A stretch of 64,000 nucleotides of DNA, taken from assembly GCA_965198915.1 (NCBI GenBank), contig CBDAQC010000006.1, forward strand, positions 1 through 64,000. The letters run 5' to 3'. The position numbers and the translations under genes are program-made. Source of the stretch: BOG-908 sp965198915. GTDB lineage: Bacteria > Pseudomonadota > Alphaproteobacteria > Acetobacterales > Acetobacteraceae. The notes under the pieces are model-generated. The model did no database searches and had not been told where the DNA came from. It saw nothing but the letters and a program-made list of their open reading frames with translations. Of this stretch, positions 1-8,180 are shown one piece after another; position 1 is the first letter of the stretch; each line of letters begins with the position of its first letter.

Positions 1-603
1 CACCCAGGCCTTTTGCAACGCCGTCGTGTTGGCCAGGTTGTTTGCCAGCACGTCGGTGTCGGTCAACTGCACGGCCGACGTCGTCAGACTGTTGCCGCAG
101 GTCTCGCCTGCCGGAAATACATACGGATTGGTGGCTTGCTGCGCTCCGTAATCGGGCTGGCCGGTCGGCGTTCCGGTAACCGGAAAACTGCAGCTCCAGG
201 CGGCGCTGTTGTTGATGTAGGGGATGATCGGTATCGTCAGCAGCGTGGCACTGCCGGCGGCAATGTCGGCGCGCACCAGCGCGTCCGGGGCGCCGCTCGG
301 CACCGGATTGGCATTGCCGCCGCCCATGAAGAACCAGTCGAAACCGGCGTTGCTGCTGTCGACCTGCCAGTTGTAGCGGGTCGTGCCGTCGCCGCCCCAG
401 CGCAGGACGCCGAGCCGGGCCTGCGCCTGGAATGCCGGACTGACGCCGTATTCCGCCATGCCGTAGATGTAGGGGCTGATCGGATGCCGCCCGGCAGACG
501 GGTCCACGCTGATGGCAGGCCCGGCCGCGGTCTGGGCCCATGCGCCACCGGCAAGAACGCTGGCCAGAACGGCGGGCGTCAGAAAGCGTGAACCATACAT
601 CAT
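1..603 (-). CDS. GH44-like secreted glycoside hydrolase, N-terminal part
   Basis: The gene enters from the left edge: 201 codons from the ATG at 603 down to base 1 are open and no stop is inside the window. The first residues (MMYGSRFLTPAVLASVLAGG then AWAQ) look like a Sec signal peptide. It is followed by ISPYIYGMAEYG and then LRWGGDGTTRYNWQ and SNAGFDWFF, which match the start of the glycoside hydrolase 44 barrel (endoglucanase/xyloglucanase type, consensus PYIYG...GGN..T.YNW...SNAGSDW). The general acid and nucleophile lie further downstream and are not visible, so activity cannot be judged. An ATG one codon later (600) is an equally good start. Confidence 0.7.
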   Translation of the reverse strand, partial: MMYGSRFLTPAVLASVLAGGAWAQTAAGPAISVDPSAGRHPISPYIYGMAEYGVSPAFQAQARLGVLRWGGDGTTRYNWQVDSSNAGFDWFFMGGGNANPVPSGAPDALVRADIAAGSATLLTIPIIPYINNSAAWSCSFPVTGTPTGQPDYGAQQATNPYVFPAGETCGNSLTTSAVQLTDTDVLANNLANTTALQKAWV

Positions 604-724
604 AACGCGTCCCGTAACGTTACGGACCACGCTAAATGCAACGGTCGGGGCTGTCACTACCTTAAGTTGCGTTCACATCCAGAATGCTACCTGGTGACTC
701 AGCTACCGGCAGCAGAACCCTGCG
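604..724. other. Intergenic region upstream of the GH44-like gene
   Basis: This 121-bp stretch separates the start of the GH44-like gene from the 3' end of acetyl-CoA synthetase (both minus strand). It is less GC-rich than its surroundings and is the likely promoter region of the GH44-like gene. I could not pick a convincing -35/-10 pair by eye. Confidence 0.3.
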
Positions 725-2662
725 CTATCCCTGCCGTCCCTCAACCAGGTCCCGCACCACTCCGGGGTCGGCCAGCGTGGAGATGTCACCCAACCCTTCC
801 GTCTCGTTGGCCGCGATCTTACGCAGAATCCGGCGCATGATCTTGCCGCTGCGCGTCTTCGGTAGGCCGGGCGCCCATTGTATCGCGTCGGGTGCCGCAA
901 TCGGCCCGATCTCGCGCCGCACCCAGGCCACCAGGTCCTTTCTCAGGTTGTCGCTAGGCTCCACGCCGTCCTTCAGCGTCACATAGGCGTAGATGCCCTG
1001 CCCCTTCACGTCATGCGGGAAGCCCACCACCGCGGCCTCGGCCACGTTGTGGTTGCTGACCAGCGCGCTTTCCACCTCGGCCGTGCCCATGCGGTGGCCG
1101 CTGACGTTGATCACGTCGTCCACCCGCCCGGTGATCCACCAATACCCGTCGGCGTCGCGCCGCGCCCCGTCGCCGGTGAAGTACTTTCCCGGATACGTGC
1201 TGAAATAGGTCTGCACGAAACGCGCGTGGTCGCCGAAAACCGTACGCATCTGCCCGGGCCAGCTATCGGTGATGCAAAGATTGCCCTCTACCGCCCCTTC
1301 CAGTTCGCGCCCCTCCGCATCCACCAGCACCGGCTTCACGCCAGGCAACGCGAACGTCGCCGACCCCGGCTTCAACGCCACCGCGCCGGACACCGGGCTG
1401 ATCAGTATCCCGCCGGTCTCCGTCTGCCACCAGGTATCGACGATCTGGCAGCGCTCCTCGCCCACCACGCGATGATACCACAGCCAGGCTTCGGGGTTTA
1501 TCGGCTCGCCCACGCTGCCCAGCAGCCGCAGGGATTTGCGGGACGTGCGCAGCACCGGCCCGTCGCCCTCGCGCATCAGCGCGCGTATCGCCGTGGGCGC
1601 CGTGTAGAAGATGTTCACGCCGTGCTTGTCGATCACCTCCCAGAAACGGGAGCTGTTCGGATAGGTAGGCACACCCTCGAACATCACCGTGGTGGCCCCA
1701 TTCGCCAGAGGCCCGTACACGATGTAGGTGTGCCCGGTCACCCAGCCCACGTCGGCGGTGCACCAGAACACCTCGCCGGGCCGGTAGTCGAACACCAGCT
1801 CGTGCGTGAAGCCGGCCCATACCAGATAGCCGGCCGTCGTGTGCAGCACGCCCTTCGGCTTGCCCGTGCTGCCGCTGGTATACAGGATGAACAGCGGATC
1901 CTCCGCCGCCATTTCCTCGGGCGGACACTCCGGAGAAGCCCGTTCCAGCAATGCCGCGTATGCATGGTCGCGCCCCGGCTGCATCGCCACCTCGGCACCG
2001 GTCACCGCCACCACGATCACGCCGGCCACGTCGGGGCACTGCGCCAGCGCCGCATCCGCGTTCGCCTTCAGCGGCACCGTGCGTCCGCCGCGCCTGCTCT
2101 CATCGGCCGTGATCAGCAGCGTGCTGCCGCAATCCTGCAGCCGGTTGGCCAGGCTGTCGGGCGAGAACCCGCCGAACACCACCGAGTGGATGGCGCCGAT
2201 GCGCGCGCAGGCCAGCATCGCCACCGCCGCTTCCGGCACCATCGGCAGATATATCGTCACCCGGTCGCCCTTCCTGGCACCCAGATCCTTCATCGCATTG
2301 GCCAGGCGGCAGACCCGTTCGTGCAGGTCCCGATAGGTGATCTTCTCGCTGCGTCCTGGATCGTCGCCCTCCCAGATGATCGCCACCTGATCGCCGCGCT
2401 CGGCCAGATGCCGGTCCAGACAGCTCACGGACGCGTTCAGCCGTCCGTCCTCGAACCACTTAATCTGCACGTCGCCTTCGAAACTCGTGTTCTTGATGAT
2501 CGTGGGAGGCCGCATCCATTCCAGCCGCCTGGCCTGCTCGGCCCAGAAATGGTCCGGATCGGTGGCGGCATGGTTGGTCATCAGCCGCAACTGGGCGGCG
2601 CCCACGCTCGCATCTGCCGCTATGGCGGGCGGAACGTGGAAGAGCAGGGTGTCTTCGGACAT
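725..2662 (-). CDS. acsA: Acetyl-coenzyme A synthetase (AMP-forming)
   Basis: Full-length Acs (645 aa; the family is about 650). It activates acetate to acetyl-AMP and then acetyl-CoA in the cytoplasm. The adenylate-forming signature YTSGSTGKPKG, the ATP/acetyl-pocket motif WWQTETGG and the C-terminal PKTRSGKIMRR loop carrying the lysine that is acetylated in this family are all present. It is the last gene of a minus-strand group that follows YciI-like, EVE and Rieske genes, although a family A repeat in the 113-bp gap may separate its expression. In an alcohol-oxidising bacterium it would assimilate or overflow-recycle acetate. The start at 2662 gives the normal Acs N-terminus. Confidence 0.96.
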   Translation of the reverse strand: MSEDTLLFHVPPAIAADASVGAAQLRLMTNHAATDPDHFWAEQARRLEWMRPPTIIKNTSFEGDVQIKWFEDGRLNASVSCLDRHLAERGDQVAIIWEGDDPGRSEKITYRDLHERVCRLANAMKDLGARKGDRVTIYLPMVPEAAVAMLACARIGAIHSVVFGGFSPDSLANRLQDCGSTLLITADESRRGGRTVPLKANADAALAQCPDVAGVIVVAVTGAEVAMQPGRDHAYAALLERASPECPPEEMAAEDPLFILYTSGSTGKPKGVLHTTAGYLVWAGFTHELVFDYRPGEVFWCTADVGWVTGHTYIVYGPLANGATTVMFEGVPTYPNSSRFWEVIDKHGVNIFYTAPTAIRALMREGDGPVLRTSRKSLRLLGSVGEPINPEAWLWYHRVVGEERCQIVDTWWQTETGGILISPVSGAVALKPGSATFALPGVKPVLVDAEGRELEGAVEGNLCITDSWPGQMRTVFGDHARFVQTYFSTYPGKYFTGDGARRDADGYWWITGRVDDVINVSGHRMGTAEVESALVSNHNVAEAAVVGFPHDVKGQGIYAYVTLKDGVEPSDNLRKDLVAWVRREIGPIAAPDAIQWAPGLPKTRSGKIMRRILRKIAANETEGLGDISTLADPGVVRDLVEGRQG

Positions 2663-2689
2663 GCGGCGCTTGGCTCCCGGTGAAGAAAC

Positions 2690-2800
2690 AAGCGGTCCTT
2701 TCTCAAGGAGAACTGGAAGACGGTGCTCGGCCGGTCACCCGGACCACGGCCGACCATGCGAACGCCTCCGCTCTTTCAGAAAAGACGGCCTTGCTTTCTT
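2690..2800. repeat. Family A repeat copy 1 (diverged)
   Basis: Left arm about 2690-2717 and right arm about 2771-2800 are degenerate versions of the family A hairpin arms (GGTCCTTTCTCAAGGAGAAC on the left; TTTCAGAAAAGACGGCCTTG on the right). The copy lies between acsA and the Rieske gene. The right arm overlaps the last codons and the stop of the Rieske protein. Confidence 0.6.
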
Positions 2801-3105
2801 TCTTTTATGACCAGCCCATCACGCACGCTGAACGCCACCGCCGTCAACCTCTCCCCCCGGCACGGCCCGCGCAGGCACAGCCCGTCCGCGCGCCGGAACT
2901 CCGCGCCATGCATGGCGCACACGATGTGCTGACCGTCCGCACTCAGGAACCGCCCCGGCAGCCAATCCAGCGCCACGCCCAGATGCGGGCACGCGTTCAC
3001 ATACACGGCCACCGCACCCCCCACCCGCACGGCGAACAGGCCGCCTTCCAGCGCCACCGCACCGTCTGGCGGGATGTCCTCCAGCCGGCACAGCGTCTCG
3101 CTCAA
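2776..3105 (-). CDS. Small Rieske 2Fe-2S ferredoxin-like protein
   Basis: A 109-aa single-domain Rieske protein. The cluster ligands are Cys39-Pro-His41 and Cys63-x-x-His66 (CPHLG and CAMHGAEF boxes), the pattern of NirD-like and dioxygenase-ferredoxin-type Rieske domains. No membrane anchor or signal peptide is seen, so it should be a cytoplasmic electron carrier; its partner is unknown. Its ATG overlaps the stop of the upstream EVE gene (ATGA, 3102-3105), implying translational coupling. The basic tail RKQGRLF is encoded by the right arm of family A copy 1 and is probably not part of the ancestral protein. Confidence 0.88.
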   Translation of the reverse strand: MSETLCRLEDIPPDGAVALEGGLFAVRVGGAVAVYVNACPHLGVALDWLPGRFLSADGQHIVCAMHGAEFRRADGLCLRGPCRGERLTAVAFSVRDGLVIKERKQGRLF

Positions 3106-3518
3106 CTGGCCTTCGTGCCGCCCAGCTTGCAGATATGTGCCCAGAACGGCGGGTCCACCGGCGCCACCGACAAGCGCGAGTATTTCAGCAGCGACAACCC
3201 TTCCAGCGCCGGGTCCGCCTTCATCGCCGCCAGCGTCACCGGCTTCTTGAACGGCCGCACCGCCTTCATGTCCACGCAGACCCAGTCACCCGCATCCGCC
3301 GTGGGGTCCGGGTAGGCCGCGCGTACCACCTGCACGATGCCCACGATCTCCTTGCCGGTGTTGGAGTGGTAGAAGAACGCCAGGTCGCCCACTGCCATCG
3401 CCTTCAGGTTGGCCTTCGCCTGATGGCTGCGCACGCCGGTCCACGGCTCCACGTCGTGCGCCACCTGCATGTCCCAGGAAAACGAGTCCGGCTCCGTCTT
3501 GACCAGCCAGTGGTTCAA
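3102..3518 (-). CDS. EVE domain-containing protein
   Basis: A 138-aa protein consisting of one EVE domain (PUA-like fold that recognises modified bases or nucleotides in DNA/RNA). The characteristic start NHWLVKTEPDSFSW, the WTGVRSHQAKANL segment and the FFYHSNTGKEIVGIVQV strand are intact. Family members of this stand-alone type are widespread housekeeping proteins in proteobacteria with no settled function. It overlaps YciI upstream and the Rieske gene downstream by four bases each, so the three are a tight operon. Confidence 0.93.
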   Translation of the reverse strand: MNHWLVKTEPDSFSWDMQVAHDVEPWTGVRSHQAKANLKAMAVGDLAFFYHSNTGKEIVGIVQVVRAAYPDPTADAGDWVCVDMKAVRPFKKPVTLAAMKADPALEGLSLLKYSRLSVAPVDPPFWAHICKLGGTKAS

Positions 3519-3808
3519 CTCACCAGGCTCCCGTCGCGATACACCTGCCGGAACGGCCGGATGATCACCGATTCGAACAGCCCGGCCTTGCAGTAGGGAT
3601 CAGCCTCGGCGAACCCCGCCGCCTCCGCCCTGTCGGCCACGTCCACGATCAGCAGGCTGCCGCACGGACGGTCATCCAGGTCCAGCAGCGGGCCGGCCTG
3701 CACAAGGCGGGATTCGTACGTCTCCAGATAGGCCAGGTGGTTGCTTCTGGTGGCCAGACGCACATCCAGGCTGCCTGGCTTGTCTGTGCAGATCAGGACG
3801 AACAGCAT
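3515..3808 (-). CDS. YciI-like protein
   Basis: A 97-aa YciI-family protein (ferredoxin-like dimeric fold, related to muconolactone isomerase-type barrels). The family motifs FVLICTDKPGS, a His in NHLAYL and the AEADPYCKAGLFESVIIRPF region are present. The biochemical role of the family is not established. It is the first gene of the minus-strand run YciI-EVE-Rieske and is divergent from ccmC, with family A copy 2 lying in the shared upstream region. Confidence 0.9.
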   Translation of the reverse strand: MLFVLICTDKPGSLDVRLATRSNHLAYLETYESRLVQAGPLLDLDDRPCGSLLIVDVADRAEAAGFAEADPYCKAGLFESVIIRPFRQVYRDGSLVS

Positions 3809-3840
3809 CTACGAGGCGCCTTGCTGTGGAAATTGGGTAA

Positions 3841-3970
3841 GAAAGGCCTCCTTTTTTGAAAAAAAGAAGCAAAAAACTTTTGGATGCGCTGTCGCGGACC
3901 TTTCCGGAAGGTCCGCGACAGCGCTCGCAAAAGCTTTTTGGTCCTTTTTCTCGAAAAAGGACTACTTGCC
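3841..3970. repeat. Family A repeat copy 2 (complete)
   Basis: Complete copy between the divergent yciI-like gene and ccmC. The left arm (3841-3882) ends AAAAAACTTTTG. The right arm (3927-3970) contains GTCCTTTTTCTCGAAAAAGG. The core is a perfect 17-bp stem (3886-3902 pairing with 3908-3924, loop of 5), the longest core hairpin of the set. Its position in a divergent promoter region shows that the family is not simply a transcription terminator. Confidence 0.9.
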
Positions 3971-4011
3971 TCGCCTTCCTACATCCAGCCCCGCTCTGCT
4001 AGGATCACGCC

Positions 4012-4782
4012 GTGGACGCTACAACCGCCATACCGGCCCCGCCCGCCCGCCGCAGCCTGCACCGGTTCGCCAACCCCGGCCGCTTCCTGCGCCTGGCCGC
4101 GCGCGTGCAGCCCTGGCTCACCTGGCCCGCTTTGCTGATCACCGGCGCGGGCCTGTTCTGGGGCCTTTTCCTCTCGCCCGCGGACTACCAGCAGGGTGAC
4201 GCGGTGCGCATCATGTACATCCACGTGCCTTTCGCCTGGCTGTCCATGATGGGCTACACCGGCCTGGCCGCCGCCTCCGTGCTCTCGCTCGTCTGGCGCC
4301 ATCCGCTGGCGGATTTGGCCGCCGCCGAGATCGGCCCCGTCGGCGCCACCGTCACCGCCCTGTGCCTGGCCACCGGCAGCCTGTGGGGCCGCCCGATGTG
4401 GGGCGCCTGGTGGGTGTGGGACGCGCGGCTGACCAGCGAGCTCGTGCTGTTCTTCCTCTATTGCGGCCACATCCTGCTGATACGCGCTTTCGACGACCAG
4501 GAGCGCGGCTACCGCGCCGGCGCCATCCTCGCCCTCGTCGGCGTGGTGAACCTGCCGGTCATCCACTATAGCGTGACCTGGTGGAATTCATTACACCAAG
4601 GCAACAGCATCGGGCTAACCGGATCTAACACCATGGACAGTCGTATGCTGTGGCCGCTGGCGATCGCCGCACTCGGCACCACATTCGGCTTTGGCGCCAT
4701 CGTGGTCGCCCGCCTGCGCGCCGCGGTCATGGAGCGCCGGTTGCGCGGATTGCTGATGGCCCAGGCGGAGAGCGTCGCATGA
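4012..4782 (+). CDS. ccmC: Heme exporter/heme delivery protein CcmC
   Basis: A 256-aa inner-membrane protein with about six membrane segments. It carries the tryptophan-rich WWD motif (WGAWWVWDARLT, around residues 137-148) of the heme-handling protein family, flanked by conserved histidines (YIHVPFAW; VIHYSVTWWN). CcmC binds heme on the periplasmic face and loads CcmE. The GTG at 4012 is the first start after the family A repeat. It is the first ccm gene here; ccmA and ccmB are not in the window. The stop overlaps the ccmD start (ATGA). Confidence 0.95.
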   Translation: MDATTAIPAPPARRSLHRFANPGRFLRLAARVQPWLTWPALLITGAGLFWGLFLSPADYQQGDAVRIMYIHVPFAWLSMMGYTGLAAASVLSLVWRHPLADLAAAEIGPVGATVTALCLATGSLWGRPMWGAWWVWDARLTSELVLFFLYCGHILLIRAFDDQERGYRAGAILALVGVVNLPVIHYSVTWWNSLHQGNSIGLTGSNTMDSRMLWPLAIAALGTTFGFGAIVVARLRAAVMERRLRGLLMAQAESVA

Positions 4783-4940
4783 TCAACCCACTCACCTACG
4801 ACCACGCCGGCTACATCGCCGCCGCCTACGGCCTGTTCGCCGCGGCCACCCTGTATTTCGCACTGGGCGCCCGGCTTCGCCTGGCCACCGCCGCCCGCCG
4901 GCTGCGCGCCGCGGACCCGCGCGCCCGCGGCCGCACATGA
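4779..4940 (+). CDS. ccmD: Heme exporter protein CcmD
   Basis: A 53-aa single-span protein (MINPLTYDHAGYIAAAYGLF, then a hydrophobic helix and an Arg-rich tail). Size, topology and position between ccmC and ccmE identify it as CcmD, which helps release holo-CcmE from the CcmABC complex. It overlaps both neighbours by four bases (ATGA at 4779-4782 and 4937-4940). Confidence 0.92.
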   Translation: MINPLTYDHAGYIAAAYGLFAAATLYFALGARLRLATAARRLRAADPRARGRT

Positions 4941-5440
4941 CACGCAAAGGCCGCCGCCTGGTGGCCCTGCTCGCCTGCATGACGGGCCTGGGCACCGCCA
5001 GCGCGCTCACACTGAACGCTTTCAGTGACAATTTGGTGTTCTTCATGTCGCCGGGCGACATCGCGGCAAAGGACCCCGCCCCAGGCCGCACCATACGCCT
5101 GGGCGGCCTGGTACTGGCCGGCTCGCTGCACACTGCGCCCGAGGATGGCGAGCCCACCGCCCATTTCGTCGTCACCGACGGCGCCCATACCGTGCCGGTC
5201 ACCTATCGCGGCATCCTGCCGGACCTGTTCCGCGAGGGTCAGGGCGTGGTGGCGCTGGGCACCATACAGCCGGACCACAGCTTCCGCGCCCAGGAAGTCT
5301 TGGCAAAGCACGACGAGACCTACATGCCGAAGGATGTGGCCGACGCGCTGAAACGCTCCGGGCACTGGAACCCGGCCAAGGGCTCCGCCCCGCCGGCCAG
5401 CACCTGGCAGGCGGCGATCGCGTCCGCCAAGGGCAGCTAG
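4937..5440 (+). CDS. ccmE: Cytochrome c-type biogenesis heme chaperone CcmE
   Basis: A 167-aa protein with an N-terminal membrane anchor (about residues 8-28) and a periplasmic OB-fold. The covalent heme-binding histidine is His125 in HDETY (HxxxY motif, Tyr129). It carries heme from CcmC to the CcmF/H ligase. A family A repeat separates it from ccmF by 224 bp, unusual in an operon whose other joints overlap. Confidence 0.96.
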   Translation: MTRKGRRLVALLACMTGLGTASALTLNAFSDNLVFFMSPGDIAAKDPAPGRTIRLGGLVLAGSLHTAPEDGEPTAHFVVTDGAHTVPVTYRGILPDLFREGQGVVALGTIQPDHSFRAQEVLAKHDETYMPKDVADALKRSGHWNPAKGSAPPASTWQAAIASAKGS

Positions 5441-5456
5441 CTCGTGGTGTTCAGAA

Positions 5457-5640
5457 AGGCAGGAAGAAAGCAGTCCTTTTTCGAGAAGGACCAAAAAGCT
5501 TTTGTTCCTTGCCTGCATCGACGTCCGCGCTCGTGCGGCCAGCGCGCGTATCTGCAAGACCAGCGCGGACGCTCGCGCAGGCAAAGAGATAAAAGCTTTT
5601 TGGTCCTTTTTCTCGAAAAAGGACTACTTTCTTTCTTACT
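5457..5640. repeat. Family A repeat copy 3 (complete, inside ccm operon)
   Basis: Complete copy between ccmE and ccmF. Both arms carry the GTCC/GGAC stem variant (left CAGTCCTTTTTCGAGAAGGA, about 5470-5490; right GGTCCTTTTTCTCGAAAAAG, about 5602-5621). The core is about 90 bp and GC-rich. It would be transcribed as part of the ccm mRNA and could fold into two strong hairpins between ccmE and ccmF. Confidence 0.9.
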
Positions 5641-5664
5641 TCCACACCCTCAGGCCAGCTCCTC

Positions 5665-7620
5665 ATGATACCCGAAATCGGCCACTTCGCGCTCGCCATG
5701 GCCTGCGCGCTCGCCTTCGCCCAGGCCGTCATCGGCCTGTGGGGCGGCCACCGGCGGGACATGCGGCTGATGTCGGCCACACCCGGCCTGGCGCTCGGCC
5801 AGCTTGTGGCCCTCGTCGCCGCCTCGCTCTGCCTGGTCGCGGCCTCCGCCGGAGACGACTTTTCTGTCATCAACATCGTCGAGAACAGCGCCATCGCCAA
5901 GCCGCTGCTCTACAAGATCACCGGCACCTGGGGTAACCACGAGGGCTCCATTCTGCTCTGGGGCCTCATCCTGGGCGTCTGCGGCGGCATGGTCGCCACC
6001 TTCGGCCGCACCCTGCCCTCCTCGCTGCGCGCCCGCGTGCTGGGCGTGCTCGGCGGCACGTCGGCCGGCTTCCTGCTGTTCTGCCTGCTCACCTCCAACC
6101 CGTTCCTGCGCGCCTTTCCCGCCCCGCCCGACGGCCAGGGCATGAACCCGCTGCTGCAGGACCCGGGCCTCGCCTTCCACCCGCCCGTCCTCTACATGGG
6201 CTATGTCGGCTTCGCGGTGCCGTTCGCCTTCGCGGTGGCCGCATTGCTGGAAGGCCGTATCGACGCCGCCTGGGGCCGCTGGGTCCGCCCCTGGGCGCTG
6301 GTATCCTGGTGCTTCCTCACCTGGGGCATCGCCATGGGCTCCTGGTGGGCCTACTACGAACTTGGCTGGGGCGGCTACTGGTTCTGGGACCCGGTGGAAA
6401 ACGCCTCGCTGATGCCCTGGCTGACCGGCACCGCGCTGGTGCACTCTGCCATCGTGGTGGAAAAGCGCGAGAGCCTGAAGATCTGGACCGTGCTGCTGGC
6501 GATCGGCACGTTCAGCCTGTCGCTGTCGGGCACTTTCCTGGTGCGCTCCGGCATACTCAACTCGGTGCACGCCTTTGCGCAGGACCCCGCGCGCGGCGTG
6601 TTCATCCTGGCCCTGCTCGGCCTGGTGATCGGCGGCTCGCTGCTGCTGTTCGCGCTCCGCGCGCCCCTGCTCAAAGCCGGCGGCATCTTCGCACCCGTCT
6701 CGCGTGAAGGCGCGCTGGTGCTCAACAACATCCTGCTCTGCTCGATCTGCGCGGTGGTGATCACGGGCACGATGTACCCGCCATTCGCGGACCTGCTGCT
6801 CGGCCAGAAAATCAGCGTGGGCGCGCCGTTCTTCAACGCAACCGTACTGCCGCTCGCCATCCCGCTCTTCGTCGCCATGGCGATGGGCCCGCTGCTGCCC
6901 TGGAAACGCGGCCGCCTGGGTCCTGTGCTCACCCACGCCTGGTGGGCCGCGCTGGCCGCCTTCATCGTCGCCGGCGTGTGCAGCATCGGCATGCGCATCC
7001 TGCCGGCGCTCGCCTTCGGGGCGGCCGCCTGGATCGTCCTCGGCTCCTTCGCCGAAGTGGTGGAGCGAACCCTGCTGTTCCGCGCGCCCATGGCCAACAG
7101 CGTGCGCCGCGCCCGCGGCCTGCCGGTGGCCGTGCTGGGGGCCGCCATCGCCCATGCCGGCATGGGCGTCACCGTCGCCGGCATCGCCGGCATGTCGCTG
7201 GCCTCCAACAAAATCGTCGAGGCGCATGCCGGGGACCGCTTCGAGGTCGGCGGCTACGAATGGACGCTGCTGTCCATCACCTCCGAGAAGGGCCCGAACT
7301 ACGACGCGCGCGTCGCCGCCATCGAGGTCACCCAGCACGGCCGCCCGGTCGCCATCATGCGCCCGTCGCGGCGGGACTTCACCGCGCAGAAACAGACCAC
7401 CAGCGACGTCGCCATCAAGACCAACCTGGTGCGCGACCTCTACGCCGTGCTGGGTGACGAGCGCGACGGCTCGGCCGTGCTGCGCCTGCACGTCAACCCG
7501 CTGGCTCCCTGGATCTGGCTCGGCGGCATGACGATGGCCTTCGGCGGCGGCCTCTCGCTGGCGGACCGCCGGCTGCGCGTGGGCGCGCCGTCGCGCCTGC
7601 GCAGCACCGTGCCGGCCTGA
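5665..7620 (+). CDS. ccmF: Heme lyase subunit CcmF
   Basis: A 651-aa polytopic inner-membrane protein, normal family length. It has the WWD heme-handling motif (GGYWFWDPVENASLMPWL, around residues 236-253), the conserved TGTWGNHEGSILLW stretch and a large C-terminal periplasmic domain (about 520-620) before the last membrane helix. CcmF reduces and ligates heme from CcmE to apocytochrome c with CcmH. The ATG at 5665 gives the standard MIPEIGHFAL N-terminus. Only two bases separate its stop from ccmG. Confidence 0.97.
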   Translation: MIPEIGHFALAMACALAFAQAVIGLWGGHRRDMRLMSATPGLALGQLVALVAASLCLVAASAGDDFSVINIVENSAIAKPLLYKITGTWGNHEGSILLWGLILGVCGGMVATFGRTLPSSLRARVLGVLGGTSAGFLLFCLLTSNPFLRAFPAPPDGQGMNPLLQDPGLAFHPPVLYMGYVGFAVPFAFAVAALLEGRIDAAWGRWVRPWALVSWCFLTWGIAMGSWWAYYELGWGGYWFWDPVENASLMPWLTGTALVHSAIVVEKRESLKIWTVLLAIGTFSLSLSGTFLVRSGILNSVHAFAQDPARGVFILALLGLVIGGSLLLFALRAPLLKAGGIFAPVSREGALVLNNILLCSICAVVITGTMYPPFADLLLGQKISVGAPFFNATVLPLAIPLFVAMAMGPLLPWKRGRLGPVLTHAWWAALAAFIVAGVCSIGMRILPALAFGAAAWIVLGSFAEVVERTLLFRAPMANSVRRARGLPVAVLGAAIAHAGMGVTVAGIAGMSLASNKIVEAHAGDRFEVGGYEWTLLSITSEKGPNYDARVAAIEVTQHGRPVAIMRPSRRDFTAQKQTTSDVAIKTNLVRDLYAVLGDERDGSAVLRLHVNPLAPWIWLGGMTMAFGGGLSLADRRLRVGAPSRLRSTVPA

Positions 7621-7622
7621 CA

Positions 7623-8180
7623 ATGGACGCCACCCTCTCCCGCCGCCGCCTGCTCCTCCTCGCCCCGCTGGGCGTGGTGGCCGCCGGCGGCGCCGCGTTC
7701 TGGGCCATGCTGGACCGCATGCAGGATGGCCGGTTCGACCCGCATGACATCGGCAACCCGATGCTCGGCAAGCCCATGCCGAGTTTCGACCTGCCGGCCG
7801 TGCCGCCGTCCCAGGGCTTCTCCAGCCGGGACGTGCTCGCCGCGGCCGCCAAGAAACCATTGCTGCTGAACTTCTTCGCGTCCTGGTGCATCCCCTGCGC
7901 CTCCGAGGCCGACTCGCTCGCGGCACTCGCCGCCCAGGGCGTGCAGCTCTGGGGCATCGCCTACAAGGACAAGCCGGAGAAAACCCGCGCCTTCCTGGAA
8001 CAGTACGGCAACCCCTACGCGCGCATCGCCGCCGACTCTACCGGCAACACCTTCATCGATTTCGGCCTGTACGGCGTGCCGGAAAACTTCCTCATCGACG
8101 CGAAGGGCAGCATCGCCTGGCACCTCGCCGGCCCTGTCGCCGAGCCGATGATACCGAAGATCGTGAGCTTGCAGTCGTGA
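7623..8180 (+). CDS. ccmG: Thiol:disulfide interchange protein CcmG/DsbE
   Basis: A 185-aa membrane-anchored periplasmic thioredoxin-like protein. It has an uncleaved N-terminal helix (about residues 8-30) and the redox motif Trp88-Cys89-Ile-Pro-Cys92. It reduces the CcmH/apocytochrome CXXCH cysteines before heme attachment. The VPENFLID cis-proline loop is present. Its TGA stop (8178-8180) overlaps a GTG (8177) that opens the ccmH frame. Confidence 0.95.
   Translation: MDATLSRRRLLLLAPLGVVAAGGAAFWAMLDRMQDGRFDPHDIGNPMLGKPMPSFDLPAVPPSQGFSSRDVLAAAAKKPLLLNFFASWCIPCASEADSLAALAAQGVQLWGIAYKDKPEKTRAFLEQYGNPYARIAADSTGNTFIDFGLYGVPENFLIDAKGSIAWHLAGPVAEPMIPKIVSLQS

Noticed and set aside
878..2683. 601-codon open frame antisense to acsA
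   Set aside because: Composition-driven shadow frame with no recognisable fold.
5650..7926. 758-codon open frame antisense to ccmF and ccmG
   Set aside because: Arg/Gly/His-rich without domains; ccmF and ccmG on the plus strand have all expected motifs.
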